From: an uncultured Sphingomonadaceae bacterium
Lineage (GTDB): Bacteria; Pseudomonadota; Alphaproteobacteria; Sphingomonadales; Sphingomonadaceae
NCBI GenBank assembly: GCA_947493215.1
Contig: CANLQE010000001.1
Span: forward strand, 2,481,404 to 2,545,403
DNA: 64,000 bases
Direction: 5' to 3'
In this document: one piece after another, positions 50,839-60,345 of the stretch
How positions within the stretch are numbered: the first letter of the stretch is position 1
How the letters are laid out: every line of letters starts with the position of its first letter
Program-made: the position numbers and the translations under genes
Notes under the pieces: generated by a model
Told to the model about the DNA's origin: nothing
The model's input: the letters and a program-made list of their open reading frames with translations, nothing else
The model's database searches: none

Positions 50839-52338
50839 TCAATATTCCTCTGGCCCATCGCCATAAGCCAGATCGCCAAATTTGGTAAACTCGCTCAAGA
50901 AACTCAGCTGGATATTGCCTGTCGAACCCTGACGGTTTTTCGCGACAATAACGGTCGCTTTGCCGACCTTGCTTTGATGGTCGGTTTCCCATGCGGCATA
51001 TTTGGCCTTTTGTTCCTCGGTCGAATTGGCGTCCGGGTCGTCGGGTTTCACAGCAAGGTGATAATATTCATCGCGAAAAATGAACATCACGATATCAGCG
51101 TCTTGCTCGATCGAACCGGATTCACGCAAATCGGAAAGTTGCGGGCGTTTATCTTCCCGGCTTTCGACTTGCCGACTGAGCTGAGACAGCGCGATCACCG
51201 GGCAATTCAACTCTTTCGCGAGAGTTTTGAGGCCCCGGCTAATCTCTGAAATTTCATTGACGCGGTTATCGTTTGCGCGGCCGGACCCCTGCAAAAGCTG
51301 AAGATAATCGACGACAATCAGGTTGATACCGCTACGCCGTTGCAATCGCCGTGCACGGGTCCGCAGCGCCGCAATGGTCAGAGCCGGTGTATCATCAATG
51401 AAAAGCGGCAAATCCTGCAGCTCTCGCGAAGCCAGTGCGAGGCGATGCATCTCGTCGCGGCTAATCGCGCCCATGCGCAGTTTCTCTGAACTAATCTCCG
51501 CCTGCTCGGACAATATCCTGGTTGCCAGCTGATCAGCGGACATCTCGAGACTGAAAAACACGGTTTTGGCGCCGAGCGAATCTACAGGCTCAATGCCGTC
51601 CTGCACGTCTCGGCGATAACGGTTGGCTGCGTTGAACGCGATATTGGTTGCAAGCGAGGTTTTCCCCATGCCGGGGCGTCCCGCCAATATCAGCAGATCG
51701 CTTTTATGCAGGCCGCCCATTTTGGCGTTGAGGTCGGTCAGACCGGTGGTGATACCGGACACCTTACCACCGCTGTTGAAGGCGCGTTCGACATTGGCAA
51801 GGGCTTCGGTAGACGCCGCGACGAAAGATTTCACGCCGCCTTCCTGCGCTTCGCCTTCGGACACCCGATAGAGTGCCGATTCCGCTTCTTCAATCTGGGT
51901 TTTAGGATCAACCGTTTCGCTGGTATCAAGCGCGCTATCCACCAATGTCCGGCCAACGCTGACCAGTTCGCGCAGCAGCGCCAAATCGTAAATCTGGTCG
52001 GCAAAGTCTCGAGCACCGATCAACCCCGCGCCGTCACCAGTGAGTTTGGCAAGATAAGACGGTCCGCCCAGCACCTTCATGGCTTCATCGGCTTCAAAAT
52101 AGGGTTTCAACGTAACCGGTGTCACCACCATATTGCGATCAAGCAATTTCAACGCCTGTTCGTAGATACGCCCATGGAGCGGTTCGTAAAAATGTTCGGG
52201 GCGCAGCTTGATCTGCACATCCTCAGCGACGCGGTTATCAATTAACAAGGCGCCCAGAAACGTCGCCTCTGCCTCAACATTGCGCGGCAGGCGCTGGGAA
52301 TCTTCTTCTACTGCATCAAAACGAACTAATTCGGCCAT
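50839..52338 (-). CDS. dnaB: Replicative DNA helicase DnaB
   Basis: A 499-residue hexameric 5'-3' helicase that unwinds the fork. The N-terminal helical domain starts LPRNVEAEATFLGALLIDN. The RecA-like core has Walker A LAGRPGMGKTSLATNIAF, FFSLEMSADQLATRILSEQAE, Walker B INLIVVDYLQLLQGSGR and CPVIALSQLSRQVESREDKRPQLSDLRESGSIEQDAD. The ATG at 52338 is preferred; longer frames upstream are not conserved. No intein is seen. It is divergent from the UPF0262 gene. Confidence 0.97.
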   Translation of the reverse strand: MAELVRFDAVEEDSQRLPRNVEAEATFLGALLIDNRVAEDVQIKLRPEHFYEPLHGRIYEQALKLLDRNMVVTPVTLKPYFEADEAMKVLGGPSYLAKLTGDGAGLIGARDFADQIYDLALLRELVSVGRTLVDSALDTSETVDPKTQIEEAESALYRVSEGEAQEGGVKSFVAASTEALANVERAFNSGGKVSGITTGLTDLNAKMGGLHKSDLLILAGRPGMGKTSLATNIAFNAANRYRRDVQDGIEPVDSLGAKTVFFSLEMSADQLATRILSEQAEISSEKLRMGAISRDEMHRLALASRELQDLPLFIDDTPALTIAALRTRARRLQRRSGINLIVVDYLQLLQGSGRANDNRVNEISEISRGLKTLAKELNCPVIALSQLSRQVESREDKRPQLSDLRESGSIEQDADIVMFIFRDEYYHLAVKPDDPDANSTEEQKAKYAAWETDHQSKVGKATVIVAKNRQGSTGNIQLSFLSEFTKFGDLAYGDGPEEY

Positions 52339-52492
52339 GCGCTTATCATTGACGCTCAGGTGATTCAGGGCAAGTCTGTTCCGGCAAATATTCAAATCAG
52401 GCGGGGACAGTCTTGTGGATAAATGCTTTTGTTTTTGTACCGCACTGCAAAAAAACTTGTCCTAACCCCAGCGCTGCGGCAACAGAGCCAGA

Positions 52493-52975
52493 ATGTCTGA
52501 TCCGCGCATCATAAATGTTGAACTCGACGAAGCGACCATCTTGTGGCGCAATGCCGATATCGAGCAGGAACGGCGTATTGCAATCTTCGATCTGATCGAA
52601 GAAAACCACTTTAAGCCCTTGCGAGAGCATGAAGATGGCTATGCCGGGCCCTATAATTTGCACCTTAGCGTGCAAGAGGGCCGATTGGTTATTTCCATTG
52701 CCCGCGAAAATAACGAACCGCTCGAAACCCTGATCCTCGCACTAGGGCGTTTTCGTCGTCCAATCCGGGACTATTTCGCCATTTGCGATAGCTATTATCA
52801 GGCCATTCGCAAAGCGACGGCGCAGGAAATCGAAACGATCGATATGGCGCGCCGCGGGGTCCATGATCATGGCGCGGAATTGCTAACCGAACGACTTGAA
52901 GGAAAAATCGACGTCGATTTTAAAACCGCCCGTCGCCTCTTCACTTTGATCTGTGTATTGCATATCAAGAACTAA
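52493..52975 (+). CDS. UPF0262 family protein
   Basis: A 160-residue cytoplasmic protein. IINVELDEATILWRNADIEQERRIAIFDLIEENHF and LILALGRFRRPIRDYFAICDSYYQAIR are hallmarks of UPF0262, a family restricted mostly to alphaproteobacteria and of unknown function. Divergent from dnaB. Confidence 0.9.
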   Translation: MSDPRIINVELDEATILWRNADIEQERRIAIFDLIEENHFKPLREHEDGYAGPYNLHLSVQEGRLVISIARENNEPLETLILALGRFRRPIRDYFAICDSYYQAIRKATAQEIETIDMARRGVHDHGAELLTERLEGKIDVDFKTARRLFTLICVLHIKN

Positions 52976-53040
52976 GCGATTCTCTGCTCGTTGGTGCAGT
53001 TGACCAATCGTTGCGTTGATTAGTGCGTCAGGGAAATAGA

Positions 53041-53733
53041 GTGTCCAACCCAAGCAGAAAAAAAACGATGCTGCACGGCGGCCTCATCATCATTGCGTTG
53101 CTGATTATAGCCTTTGTGCTGCGCAATCTTGCGGTGGGATGGGCCCCTCCGCGCGATCAATATCCAGTCCAGGGCATTTCGGTTGATGCCAGCCATGGCA
53201 AAATCACCTGGCATGTGGCCGGTGCTACCGGTGTAGATTTCGCATATGTCCGCGCAACAAATGGTGCCGAGGAGCGAGACCCGGCTTTTGCAGCCAATAT
53301 AAAAGGCGCGCGCGATGCGGGCATCCGCTATGGAGCGTCACATCAATATAGCTTGTGCCGACTGGCCAGTGATCAGGCGACTATCTTTGTGACTACTGTG
53401 CCCCGGGAAGAAAACATCCTGCCGCCCGCGGTGCGACTGGCATATGACAATAGTTGCAAGGATCGGCCCGGACGCGCCTTGGTTTTGAGCGAGCTCAACA
53501 CATTCCTCAACCAGATTGAAGGGCATAGCGGTAAACCGGCGATCATCATTGTCTCAAAAGAATTTGAGGAAGATTATGCTATCAGCAGCGGAATTAGCCG
53601 GACATTTTGGCTGGAGGGTAATTTTTTCCCGCCTGATTATGCCACCAAGCCTTGGGTAATGTGGCGCGCGTCAGACATGCGGCGCGTCAGCGGCATTAAA
53701 GGTCCTGTAAACTGGAATGTTGTGCGACCATGA
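53041..53733 (+). CDS. Glycoside hydrolase family 25 (lysozyme-like), membrane anchored
   Basis: A 230-residue muramidase of the GH25 fold. An N-terminal anchor (LHGGLIIIALLIIAFVL) precedes the TIM-barrel with QGISVDASHGKITW (the DxSH of the family), VDFAYVRATNGAEERDPAF and PWVMWRASDMRRVSGI. The GTG at 53041 follows AGGGA by 6-7 nt; an earlier GTG at 53023 is possible. It would cut beta-1,4 bonds of peptidoglycan in the periplasm. The barrel is shorter and the typical YTS is VSKEF here, so activity is not certain. Confidence 0.82.
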   Translation: MSNPSRKKTMLHGGLIIIALLIIAFVLRNLAVGWAPPRDQYPVQGISVDASHGKITWHVAGATGVDFAYVRATNGAEERDPAFAANIKGARDAGIRYGASHQYSLCRLASDQATIFVTTVPREENILPPAVRLAYDNSCKDRPGRALVLSELNTFLNQIEGHSGKPAIIIVSKEFEEDYAISSGISRTFWLEGNFFPPDYATKPWVMWRASDMRRVSGIKGPVNWNVVRP

Positions 53734-53788
53734 GCTTGCTGGCATGAAGCGCAAAAGGTCCAAAGCCAAACCTCCGGAGTAAAAAGAT

Positions 53789-54343
53789 ATGAGCATACTT
53801 TCCGACAGATGGATCCGCCAGGAAGCGAAACATAGCAATATGATCGAACCCTTTGTGGAAGGACAGAAACGCGATGGTTGTATCAGCTATGGCCTGTCTT
53901 CATACGGCTATGATGCGCGCGTCGCTGACGAGTTTAAGATTTTCACCAATGTGAATAGTGCCGTTGTTGATCCCAAAAATTTCGATGCTGGCAGCCTTGT
54001 CGACCGCAAGACCGATTGCTGCATCATTCCACCCAACAGCTTTGCGCTGGCCCGCACGGTCGAATATTTTCGCATCCCTCGCGACGTTCTGGTCATATGC
54101 CTTGGCAAATCGACCTATGCGCGCTGCGGGATCATAGTAAATGTCACACCGCTCGAGCCCGGTTGGGAAGGTCATGTAACGCTGGAGTTTTCCAACACCA
54201 CGCCCCTGCCCGCGAAAATCTATGCCAATGAGGGCGCTTGCCAATTTCTATTCCTGAAAGGCAATGAACCATGCGAGACCAGCTATGCTGAGCGCTCGGG
54301 CAAATATATGGGGCAAAGAGGCGTGACTCTGCCAAAACTCTAA
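53789..54343 (+). CDS. dcd: dCTP deaminase
   Basis: A 184-residue enzyme converting dCTP to d[74 protein letters not shown] carry the nucleotide-binding and catalytic Glu/Arg residues. CCGGAG lies 8 nt before the ATG. The length is typical of the non-bifunctional type. Confidence 0.95.
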   Translation: MSILSDRWIRQEAKHSNMIEPFVEGQKRDGCISYGLSSYGYDARVADEFKIFTNVNSAVVDPKNFDAGSLVDRKTDCCIIPPNSFALARTVEYFRIPRDVLVICLGKSTYARCGIIVNVTPLEPGWEGHVTLEFSNTTPLPAKIYANEGACQFLFLKGNEPCETSYAERSGKYMGQRGVTLPKL

Positions 54344-54389
54344 GTCATAAGCACGTTTCGAAACACAACCGATAATCAGGAGGGGCGCA

Positions 54390-55571
54390 ATGTCCGACGC
54401 ACGCGAATTTGATGTCATAATCTACGGATCTACTGGCTATACCGGCCGACTGGTAGCTGAATATATGGCGAAACAATATGGTGTCGGCGGCGATGCTCCA
54501 AAATGGGCGATGGCCGGACGTTCGATGGAAAAACTTGAGCAGGTACGTGACCTGATCAATGCGCCAAAGGATACACCTTTGGTTGTTGCGGATTCCGATG
54601 ACGCCGCATCTATCGACATGATGGCAAGCCGCGCCACCGTCATACTGACAACCGTTGGCCCTTATCAACTCTATGGCAATGAATTGGTTAGCGCATGTGT
54701 CAAACACGGCACCCATTATGTCGATCTTTGCGGAGAGCCAGGCTGGATGCGCGAGAAGATTGACGAGCATCAGGAAGCGGCCGAAAAATCCGGTGCACAG
54801 ATTTGTTTCTCCTGTGGTTTTGACTCCATCCCGTTCGATCTGGGCGTGTTGGCGCTGCAGAAAGACATGCAAAAGCGCTTTGGCAAGCCAGCCACGCGCG
54901 TCAAAGGACGGGTTCGTGCTATGGAAGGCACATTCTCAGGCGGAACAGCGGCCAGCCTGAAAGAAACGATGAAGGCGATTGCCAAAAACCCCGGTCTGGT
55001 CAAAATTCTAGCCAGTAGCTTTGGCCTGACACCTGGTTTCGAAGGACCGGATCAGCCCAATATGATGATCCCAAAAAAGGATAAGACGCTGGATAGTTGG
55101 GTCGCGCCCTTCATCATGGCCGCGATCAACACCAAAAATGTCCATCGCACCAATTTCCTGCTTGAATTTCCTTATGGGGAAGATTTCAAATATGATGAAA
55201 TGGTTGTCACCAGCCCCGGTGAAATGGGCAAACAGGCGGCAGAAATGATCGCCAAAGCAAACCCGCTCGGCGGCGATGATGCACCCAAGCCAGGCGAAGG
55301 TCCGACCCCCGAAGAACGCGAAAACGGCTATTATGATCTATTGTTCCTCGGTGAAACCGCTGATGGTGAAACCGCGAGCCTGTGCGTCAAGGGTGACAAG
55401 GATCCAGGCTATGGCTCCACATCTAAGATGATTGCCGAAGCGGCTCTATGTATCGCTCAAGATGGCAATAAGCATGGCGGCGGAATTTGGACACCCGGCG
55501 CATTGATGGGCAAAAAACTAACCAAGCGGCTCGAAGCCAACGCTGGTCTAAGCTTTACAGTGGAAAGCTAA
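54390..55571 (+). CDS. Saccharopine dehydrogenase-like / trans-acting enoyl reductase family protein
   Basis: A 393-residue NAD(P)-binding protein starting FDVIIYGSTGYTGRLVAEYMAKQY, with WAMAGRSMEKL, LTTVGPYQLYGNELVSACVKHGTHYVDLCGE and SCGFDSIPFDLGV. This pattern matches the saccharopine dehydrogenase-like group that includes mycobacterial trans enoyl reductases. It probably reduces a lipid or ketone substrate; a role in lysine degradation is not supported by neighbours. AGGAGGGG lies 6 nt before the ATG. Confidence 0.87.
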   Translation: MSDAREFDVIIYGSTGYTGRLVAEYMAKQYGVGGDAPKWAMAGRSMEKLEQVRDLINAPKDTPLVVADSDDAASIDMMASRATVILTTVGPYQLYGNELVSACVKHGTHYVDLCGEPGWMREKIDEHQEAAEKSGAQICFSCGFDSIPFDLGVLALQKDMQKRFGKPATRVKGRVRAMEGTFSGGTAASLKETMKAIAKNPGLVKILASSFGLTPGFEGPDQPNMMIPKKDKTLDSWVAPFIMAAINTKNVHRTNFLLEFPYGEDFKYDEMVVTSPGEMGKQAAEMIAKANPLGGDDAPKPGEGPTPEERENGYYDLLFLGETADGETASLCVKGDKDPGYGSTSKMIAEAALCIAQDGNKHGGGIWTPGALMGKKLTKRLEANAGLSFTVES

Positions 55572-55682
55572 TTTTCTAAATTACCTATTCATGTAAAAGA
55601 CTATATAGAACAAGAGGCGGGCGCAAAAAATTAGCGTCTGCCTCTTGAATTTTGAGCAAATGAAACGAAGTTCGTCGCCACT

Positions 55683-56456
55683 ATGTTGAAGCGCTTGTTT
55701 AGCAAAAAAGCTCCAAAAAGCCCGATGGATACAGCTACTATCCCAGAGGGTCGGCGCGTCTATGCCATTGGTGATATTCATGGTCGCAACGATTTGCTGC
55801 AGCAACTGATCGAAACAATTGTCGATGATGACGCCAAACGCGGCGATATAAAAAGCGAGATAATTTTTCTCGGGGACTTGGTGGACCGTGGCCCAGACAG
55901 TGCTGGCGTCATTGAAACAGCGATGCAGCTTAAACGGGAATTGGGCGATGTTCGCTTCCTGATGGGCAACCATGAAGAAGTTTATCTGAAAGCTGCAACA
56001 GGAGACGAAAAAGCGACCCGCTTCTTCAACCGCATCGGCGGCAAGGAAACCATCCTCAGCTATGAGATCAGCATGCGGGACTATATGAACCTCGACAGTG
56101 CCGCACTGGCGGAACGCTTGCCCGACTTATTCCCCACGAACCATATCGATTTTGTCAAAGGTTTCGAGAACCAGATTGTTGTCGGCGACTATGCTTTTGT
56201 CCATGCTGGCATTCGCCCCGGCGTGTCACTCGACGAACAAAAACCAAAAGATCTGCGGTGGATCAGGGAAGAATTTCTCTCCGTTAAAGAACCACATGAA
56301 AAAGTAATTGTCTACGGCCACACGATCAATGAAGATGTTGTCGAAAATGGCAACCGGATCGGCATTGATACCGGTGCTTATTATACCAACAAGCTAACCG
56401 CCTTAGCGCTGGAAGGTGATCAACGCTGGTATCTGGATACATCCGTCCCCCAATGA
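55683..56456 (+). CDS. Metallophosphoesterase, Ser/Thr protein phosphatase family
   Basis: A 257-residue PPP-type phosphatase. All metal-binding blocks are present: YAIGDIHGRNDLL, IFLGDLVDRGPDSAGV, RFLMGNHEEVYLK, AFVHAGIRPG and VIVYGHTINED. The two-metal site is complete, so it is probably active on phosphoproteins or a small phosphate ester such as diadenosine polyphosphate. The ATG at 55683 is used; ribosome site is weak. It ends before a terminator shared with ctrA. Confidence 0.88.
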   Translation: MLKRLFSKKAPKSPMDTATIPEGRRVYAIGDIHGRNDLLQQLIETIVDDDAKRGDIKSEIIFLGDLVDRGPDSAGVIETAMQLKRELGDVRFLMGNHEEVYLKAATGDEKATRFFNRIGGKETILSYEISMRDYMNLDSAALAERLPDLFPTNHIDFVKGFENQIVVGDYAFVHAGIRPGVSLDEQKPKDLRWIREEFLSVKEPHEKVIVYGHTINEDVVENGNRIGIDTGAYYTNKLTALALEGDQRWYLDTSVPQ

Positions 56457-56461
56457 CAAAA

Positions 56462-56498
56462 AACGGCGGAACCTTTTCAGGTCCCGCCGTCGGTTTTA
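56462..56498. terminator. Bidirectional terminator between phosphatase and ctrA genes
   Basis: CGGCGGAACC and GGTCCCGCCG form a 10-bp stem with one mismatch around TTTTCA, flanked by A and T runs, between two convergent genes. Confidence 0.82.
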
Positions 56499-56533
56499 GG
56501 GTAGTGAGTTAAAAGTCTTAAGCGGCCAAAGCC

Positions 56534-57241
56534 TTAAGCGACTTGTACCTCGGGTCCGACTTCTTCTTCCATATCACGAAGAACATAGCCGCGGCCCCAT
56601 ACGGTTTCGATGTAATTTTCGCCGCCGCAGGCCAGAGCCAGCTTTTTACGCAACTTACAAATAAACACGTCGATAATTTTGAGTTCCGGTTCATCCATTC
56701 CGCCATAGAGGTGGTTGAGGAACATTTCCTTGGTGAGCGTCGTGCCCTTACGCAGGGAGAGCAGCTCAAGCATCGCATATTCTTTGCCGGTCAAGTGAAC
56801 ACGGTTGCCATCAACTTCCACAGTCTTGGCATCAAGGTTCACAGCAAGCTTGCCGGTACGGATAACCGATTGTGAGTGACCTTTAGAACGGCGCACAACA
56901 GCGTGAATGCGAGCAACCAGCTCTTCGCGATGGAACGGCTTGGTCACATAATCATCGGCACCAAAACCAAAGGACCGCACTTTGCTGTCCATTTCGCTGA
57001 TACCGGAAAGAATAAGAACAGGTGTCTGCACCTTGGCGACACGCAATTTTTTCAGAACATCATAACCATGCATGTCTGGCAGGTTGAGATCGAGACATAT
57101 GATGTCGTAATCATAGAGCTTCCCAAGATCGAGGCCTTCTTCGCCCAAATCCGTTGTGTATACATTAAAGCCTTCAGTCGTCAGCATCAGCTCAATTGCT
57201 TTTGCAGTCGTTGGCTCATCTTCAATCAGCAGCACACGCAT
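56534..57241 (-). CDS. ctrA: Cell-cycle response regulator CtrA
   Basis: A 235-residue OmpR-type master regulator of the alphaproteobacterial cell cycle. The receiver starts [20 protein letters not shown], with phosphoacceptor Asp in [21 protein letters not shown] (Asp 51) and Lys in [16 protein letters not shown]. The winged helix [52 protein letters not shown] matches CtrA. The tail [10 protein letters not shown] ends in two hydrophobic-type residues, as in CtrA proteins degraded by ClpXP. Its upstream region holds a CtrA box and four GANTC sites, so autoregulation and methylation control are likely. Confidence 0.96.
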   Translation of the reverse strand: MRVLLIEDEPTTAKAIELMLTTEGFNVYTTDLGEEGLDLGKLYDYDIICLDLNLPDMHGYDVLKKLRVAKVQTPVLILSGISEMDSKVRSFGFGADDYVTKPFHREELVARIHAVVRRSKGHSQSVIRTGKLAVNLDAKTVEVDGNRVHLTGKEYAMLELLSLRKGTTLTKEMFLNHLYGGMDEPELKIIDVFICKLRKKLALACGGENYIETVWGRGYVLRDMEEEVGPEVQVA

Positions 57242-57337
57242 TGGGCAGCCCCTTTTCTTAATTTACGCACCGGCAACAGGTACATTCCCGAAGCCCCTGG
57301 ATCATTTATTAACCATAAGACAGATGAACGTAAAAGG

Positions 57338-57352
57338 TTAATTTTAGATTAA
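57338..57352. promoter_or_regulatory. CtrA box (TTAA-N7-TTAA) upstream of ctrA
   Basis: TTAATTTTAGATTAA has two perfect TTAA halves with exact N7 spacing, about 97-111 nt before the ctrA start codon. CtrA autoregulates in Caulobacter and relatives, so this is probably a real site. Confidence 0.75.
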
Positions 57353-57367
57353 TGTAGGATTAAGCAC

Positions 57368-57424
57368 GAGTCGCAGGCAGGCGAATGACTCTGTAAGCCG
57401 CAGAAATGAGTCGTTTCAGGACTC
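57368..57424. promoter_or_regulatory. Cluster of four GANTC (CcrM) sites upstream of ctrA
   Basis: GAGTC at 57368-57372, GACTC at 57387-57391, GAGTC at 57408-57412 and GACTC at 57420-57424 fall in 57 bp. GANTC is the CcrM methylation sequence and links ctrA transcription to replication in Caulobacter. Four sites are far above the chance rate for this length. The rest of the 361-bp gap up to arfB holds no gene I can support. Confidence 0.65.
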
Positions 57425-57602
57425 TGCGATGCACTCGAAAAAAAGTTAACTTTTTCTCTGTGAAACCCATAAAAATCGAAAAATCGGAGTGCTTTTGCGC
57501 AAATTTGATCCGTATTTATCTGTTTTCATGGATAATTGCTCAGGAATCCATGGCTAATATCAACCTCTATGCCACCCATGGCTAATCGACTAAAGCAGTC
57601 CA

Positions 57603-58004
57603 ATGACGTTCACCATTTCCGAAAGCGCGATTAGCGAAACATTTCTCGCAGCATCTGGCCCAGGCGGGCAAAATGTTAATAAGGTCGAAACCGCCGTACA
57701 GATGCGCGTTAATGTTTACGCGCTTCGCCTGCCCCCTTTTGCCTTTCGGAAGCTTCGCGAACTGGCTGGCCGCAAGATGACCAGCGGCGGCGAACTGATC
57801 ATCACGGTTCGCGAACATCGAACACGAGAGGCCAATCGCGCGGAGGCTCGCAAGCGGGTTGAAGATATGATCTCCGAAGCCCATCAACGCGATGCTAGGA
57901 GAATAAAGACCCGCCCAAGCCGAGCCGCCAAAGCAAGACGGGTGGATTCCAAGAAGAAGAAAGCTGGGGTCAAAAAAATGCGTGGTAAGCCGACATTAGA
58001 CTGA
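57603..58004 (+). CDS. arfB: Peptidyl-tRNA hydrolase ArfB (ribosome rescue)
   Basis: A 133-residue protein with the release-factor GGQ motif in SGPGGQNVNKVETAVQMRV (about residues 20-22) and a long basic tail (KTRPSRAAKARRVDSKKKKAGVKKMRGK) that enters the empty mRNA channel. It lacks the codon-recognition domain, so it is the ArfB/YaeJ type that frees stalled ribosomes. Confidence 0.93.
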   Translation: MTFTISESAISETFLAASGPGGQNVNKVETAVQMRVNVYALRLPPFAFRKLRELAGRKMTSGGELIITVREHRTREANRAEARKRVEDMISEAHQRDARRIKTRPSRAAKARRVDSKKKKAGVKKMRGKPTLD

Positions 58005-58120
58005 CGCCGGCGCATAAAAGCACCGTCGTTTTGCAACAAACAGAATATTATTGGTCACTAGCGGTTTATCGCAACATATGGACTTGAACGCCTGCCCCAT
58101 AAACTGATAGCGGCCTTGTC

Positions 58121-58606
58121 ATGCATGATTTTACGATTTCCCAAGATCAGTCTCCGGACATACTGTACAGCGACCTGACATCTGCCGCACGCGCGGTGAC
58201 AGATGGAGAGCCCGATGCCATTGCCAATATGGCAAATATCGCCGCCTTGATTTGGCAATATATTCCGGACCTCAATTGGGCGGGCTTCTACCGTGTGCTG
58301 GGCGATCAGCTAGTGCTCGGTCCGTTTCAGGGGAAAAGTGCTTGTATTCGGATCGCCATGGGTCAGGGCGTTTGCGGCACAGCCGCTGAGACTAATTCCG
58401 TCCAACGCGTGGCCGATGTCCATGCCTTTCCTGGTCATATTGCCTGTGATGCGGATAGCCGCAGCGAGCTGGTCGTCCCGGTTTGTAAAGACGGCAGTGT
58501 GATCGCTGTGCTCGATCTGGACAGCCCCCTGCCCGACAGGTTTTCGTTGGCAGATCAAAACGGCATGACGGCATTGATCGGGGCAATCGCTAACAACCTT
58601 GGTTAA
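58121..58606 (+). CDS. Free methionine-(R)-sulfoxide reductase (GAF domain)
   Basis: A 161-residue single GAF-domain enzyme. NWAGFYRVLGDQLVLGPFQGKSACIRIAMGQGVCGTAAE and HAFPGHIACDADSRSELVVPV contain the three Cys used for catalysis (about residues 74, 86 and 109), the fRMsr/MsrC pattern. It reduces free Met-R-sulfoxide with thioredoxin. Single gene. Confidence 0.92.
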   Translation: MHDFTISQDQSPDILYSDLTSAARAVTDGEPDAIANMANIAALIWQYIPDLNWAGFYRVLGDQLVLGPFQGKSACIRIAMGQGVCGTAAETNSVQRVADVHAFPGHIACDADSRSELVVPVCKDGSVIAVLDLDSPLPDRFSLADQNGMTALIGAIANNLG

Positions 58607-58697
58607 GAGCTTCGTAACCATATTGACCCAATTCGAGACAGTCTTCAAAATCTACCCTATTTTACAAGCTGCTAATGGCCAAACACCCCTGAAAATG

Positions 58698-58712
58698 TTA
58701 ACTATTCGTTAA
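58698..58712. promoter_or_regulatory. CtrA box upstream of the RcnB-like gene
   Basis: TTAACTATTCGTTAA has perfect TTAA halves with N7 spacing, 54-68 nt before the ATG at 58766. That position suits direct control of the envelope gene by CtrA, which is encoded 1.5 kb upstream. Confidence 0.6.
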
Positions 58713-58765
58713 TCATTACGAAGTGGGGCGCGCTTATCGCATGTTCCTGAACAGGGAGTTTAACC

Positions 58766-60226
58766 ATGAAGACCCTTTTATTTGCTGGCCTGGCTGGCGC
58801 TATGGCGATGATGCCGACAGCCGCATCAGCAGCCATCGACTCGGTGCCAAGCAGCACCGCAGCCCAGACACCAGTGAATATGTCTTTCACCTCTGCCATG
58901 GCGCTTGCCTCTGGCGCGCAAGGCGCGAAAAAGATGATGAACCGCATGGGCGGACATAATATGGGCGGGAAAATGACTAGGAGAATGGGCGGCAAGCAGA
59001 TGCGCCATGGCTTCCACAGCGGACGTAAATTCCGCGACGGGTCAAGAGTTCGCACGGGCCGTATTGGTCACCGGCGCGGCTATCAACGTCCGCATCGGGG
59101 TTTCCGTCTCCCAAGAACATTCATTCAACCCAGCTTCTTCATTGCCAACTATGGCAACTATGGACTGAGCCGGCCTACCGCTGGCTATGGTTGGTCGCGC
59201 TATTATGATGATGCCGTACTCACTGATCGGCGCGGTGTGGTTCAGCAAAGCGTGAATAATCTCGATTGGGATCGTTATAATCAAGGCTATAACGACGGCT
59301 ATCGTGCTGGTCAGGCCACCTATGATACCAGCGTCTTCATGAATGATGACCGGGTGATCGCTACGCCATCGGGCGCCCATGGTGGATCCACAACCTATCA
59401 AGGCGACTGGAACGGTGCCTATCGCGAAGATGGCAGCTATCAAGGCGATTGGCAGGGCACTTATCGTGATGCCGAGGGCAAGGTATATGAAGGTCAGTAT
59501 TCCGGTACCTTTATCGGAGACGGCGATGCGTCTCAGGTTGGTGCCAGCTATGCAAATGGTCCTCACTGGAGCAGCGAAGGCACCGTCCGTGAAACCTCTC
59601 GCTATGAAGAACAGCGTGCTGGCGGCCGTGATGAAGAACTTGCCTATCTCGAACGCTGCAAGAAAAGCAGTGGTATTGGCGGCGCGGTGGTCGGCGGCGC
59701 TATAGGCGCTTTGGCTGGCAACCGGATCGCTGGACGGGGCAACCGCCTTGGCGGCTCTCTAATTGGCGGCGGCGTTGGCGCTTTGGCAGGGGCAGCTATT
59801 GATCAGGGTACCGATCGGTGCCGCAAGTTGCTGAAGAAATACGGCCAAGAAAACCAAGTGCGGCCGCAATATTCGCGCGCCCCGGGAACGGACTATCGGG
59901 CTCCCCAATATCGCGCACCGGTTCAGCAATCACAATATCGGACGCAACAGGCCTATCCCAGCGGTTGGCAGGGCGGATATTATTATCCCGCATATTATTA
60001 CCCGCAGGCACAGCCGGCTGTTACAACGGTGGTGATCCAATCGGCTCCGGTAACGACGACAACCACAACGACTTATATCGAAGAGGAAGTCATCTATACC
60101 AAAGCGAAGGCTGCCAAGAAGCGTTGGAAACCTGCTCCGAAAAGAGTTTGGAAACCCAAGCCGAAACAGCATGCACCGGCACCGGTTAAAGGCTGCCAAC
60201 AGGAATGTTGCCTCTACTGCGACTAG
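58766..60226 (+). CDS. Exported RcnB-like/glycine-zipper envelope protein
   Basis: A 486-residue exported protein (signal peptide ending TAASAAI). Met/Gly/Arg-rich region (MMNRMGGHNMGGKMTRRMGG) and an RcnB-type block (FIANYGNYGLSRPTAGYGWSRYYDDAVLTDRRG, about residues 125-157) follow. Repeats of (Y)QGDWxGxYR lie around 210-235. A glycine-zipper segment (GIGGAVVGGAIGALAGNRIAGRG and LIGGGVGALAGAAID) spans about 305-350, and a Thr/Pro/Lys tail ends CCLYCD. Members of this sort are periplasmic or outer-membrane-linked. A CtrA box sits upstream and a terminator follows. Confidence 0.85.
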   Translation: MKTLLFAGLAGAMAMMPTAASAAIDSVPSSTAAQTPVNMSFTSAMALASGAQGAKKMMNRMGGHNMGGKMTRRMGGKQMRHGFHSGRKFRDGSRVRTGRIGHRRGYQRPHRGFRLPRTFIQPSFFIANYGNYGLSRPTAGYGWSRYYDDAVLTDRRGVVQQSVNNLDWDRYNQGYNDGYRAGQATYDTSVFMNDDRVIATPSGAHGGSTTYQGDWNGAYREDGSYQGDWQGTYRDAEGKVYEGQYSGTFIGDGDASQVGASYANGPHWSSEGTVRETSRYEEQRAGGRDEELAYLERCKKSSGIGGAVVGGAIGALAGNRIAGRGNRLGGSLIGGGVGALAGAAIDQGTDRCRKLLKKYGQENQVRPQYSRAPGTDYRAPQYRAPVQQSQYRTQQAYPSGWQGGYYYPAYYYPQAQPAVTTVVIQSAPVTTTTTTTYIEEEVIYTKAKAAKKRWKPAPKRVWKPKPKQHAPAPVKGCQQECCLYCD

Positions 60227-60245
60227 GCAACCAAGCCAGTTAAAA

Positions 60246-60280
60246 AAGCCCGCTGACCTTAAAAGTCGGCGGGTTTTTTG
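60246..60280 (+). terminator. Rho-independent terminator of the RcnB-like gene
   Basis: GCCCGCTGAC and GTCGGCGGGT form a strong stem with a CTTAAAA loop, followed by TTTTTT, 19 nt after the stop codon. Confidence 0.9.
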
Positions 60281-60345
60281 TGCCTGAGATATAATAAAGT
60301 CGGAATATATAGTGGGCTAAGAAAATCCAAAGCGGATCATCAAAA

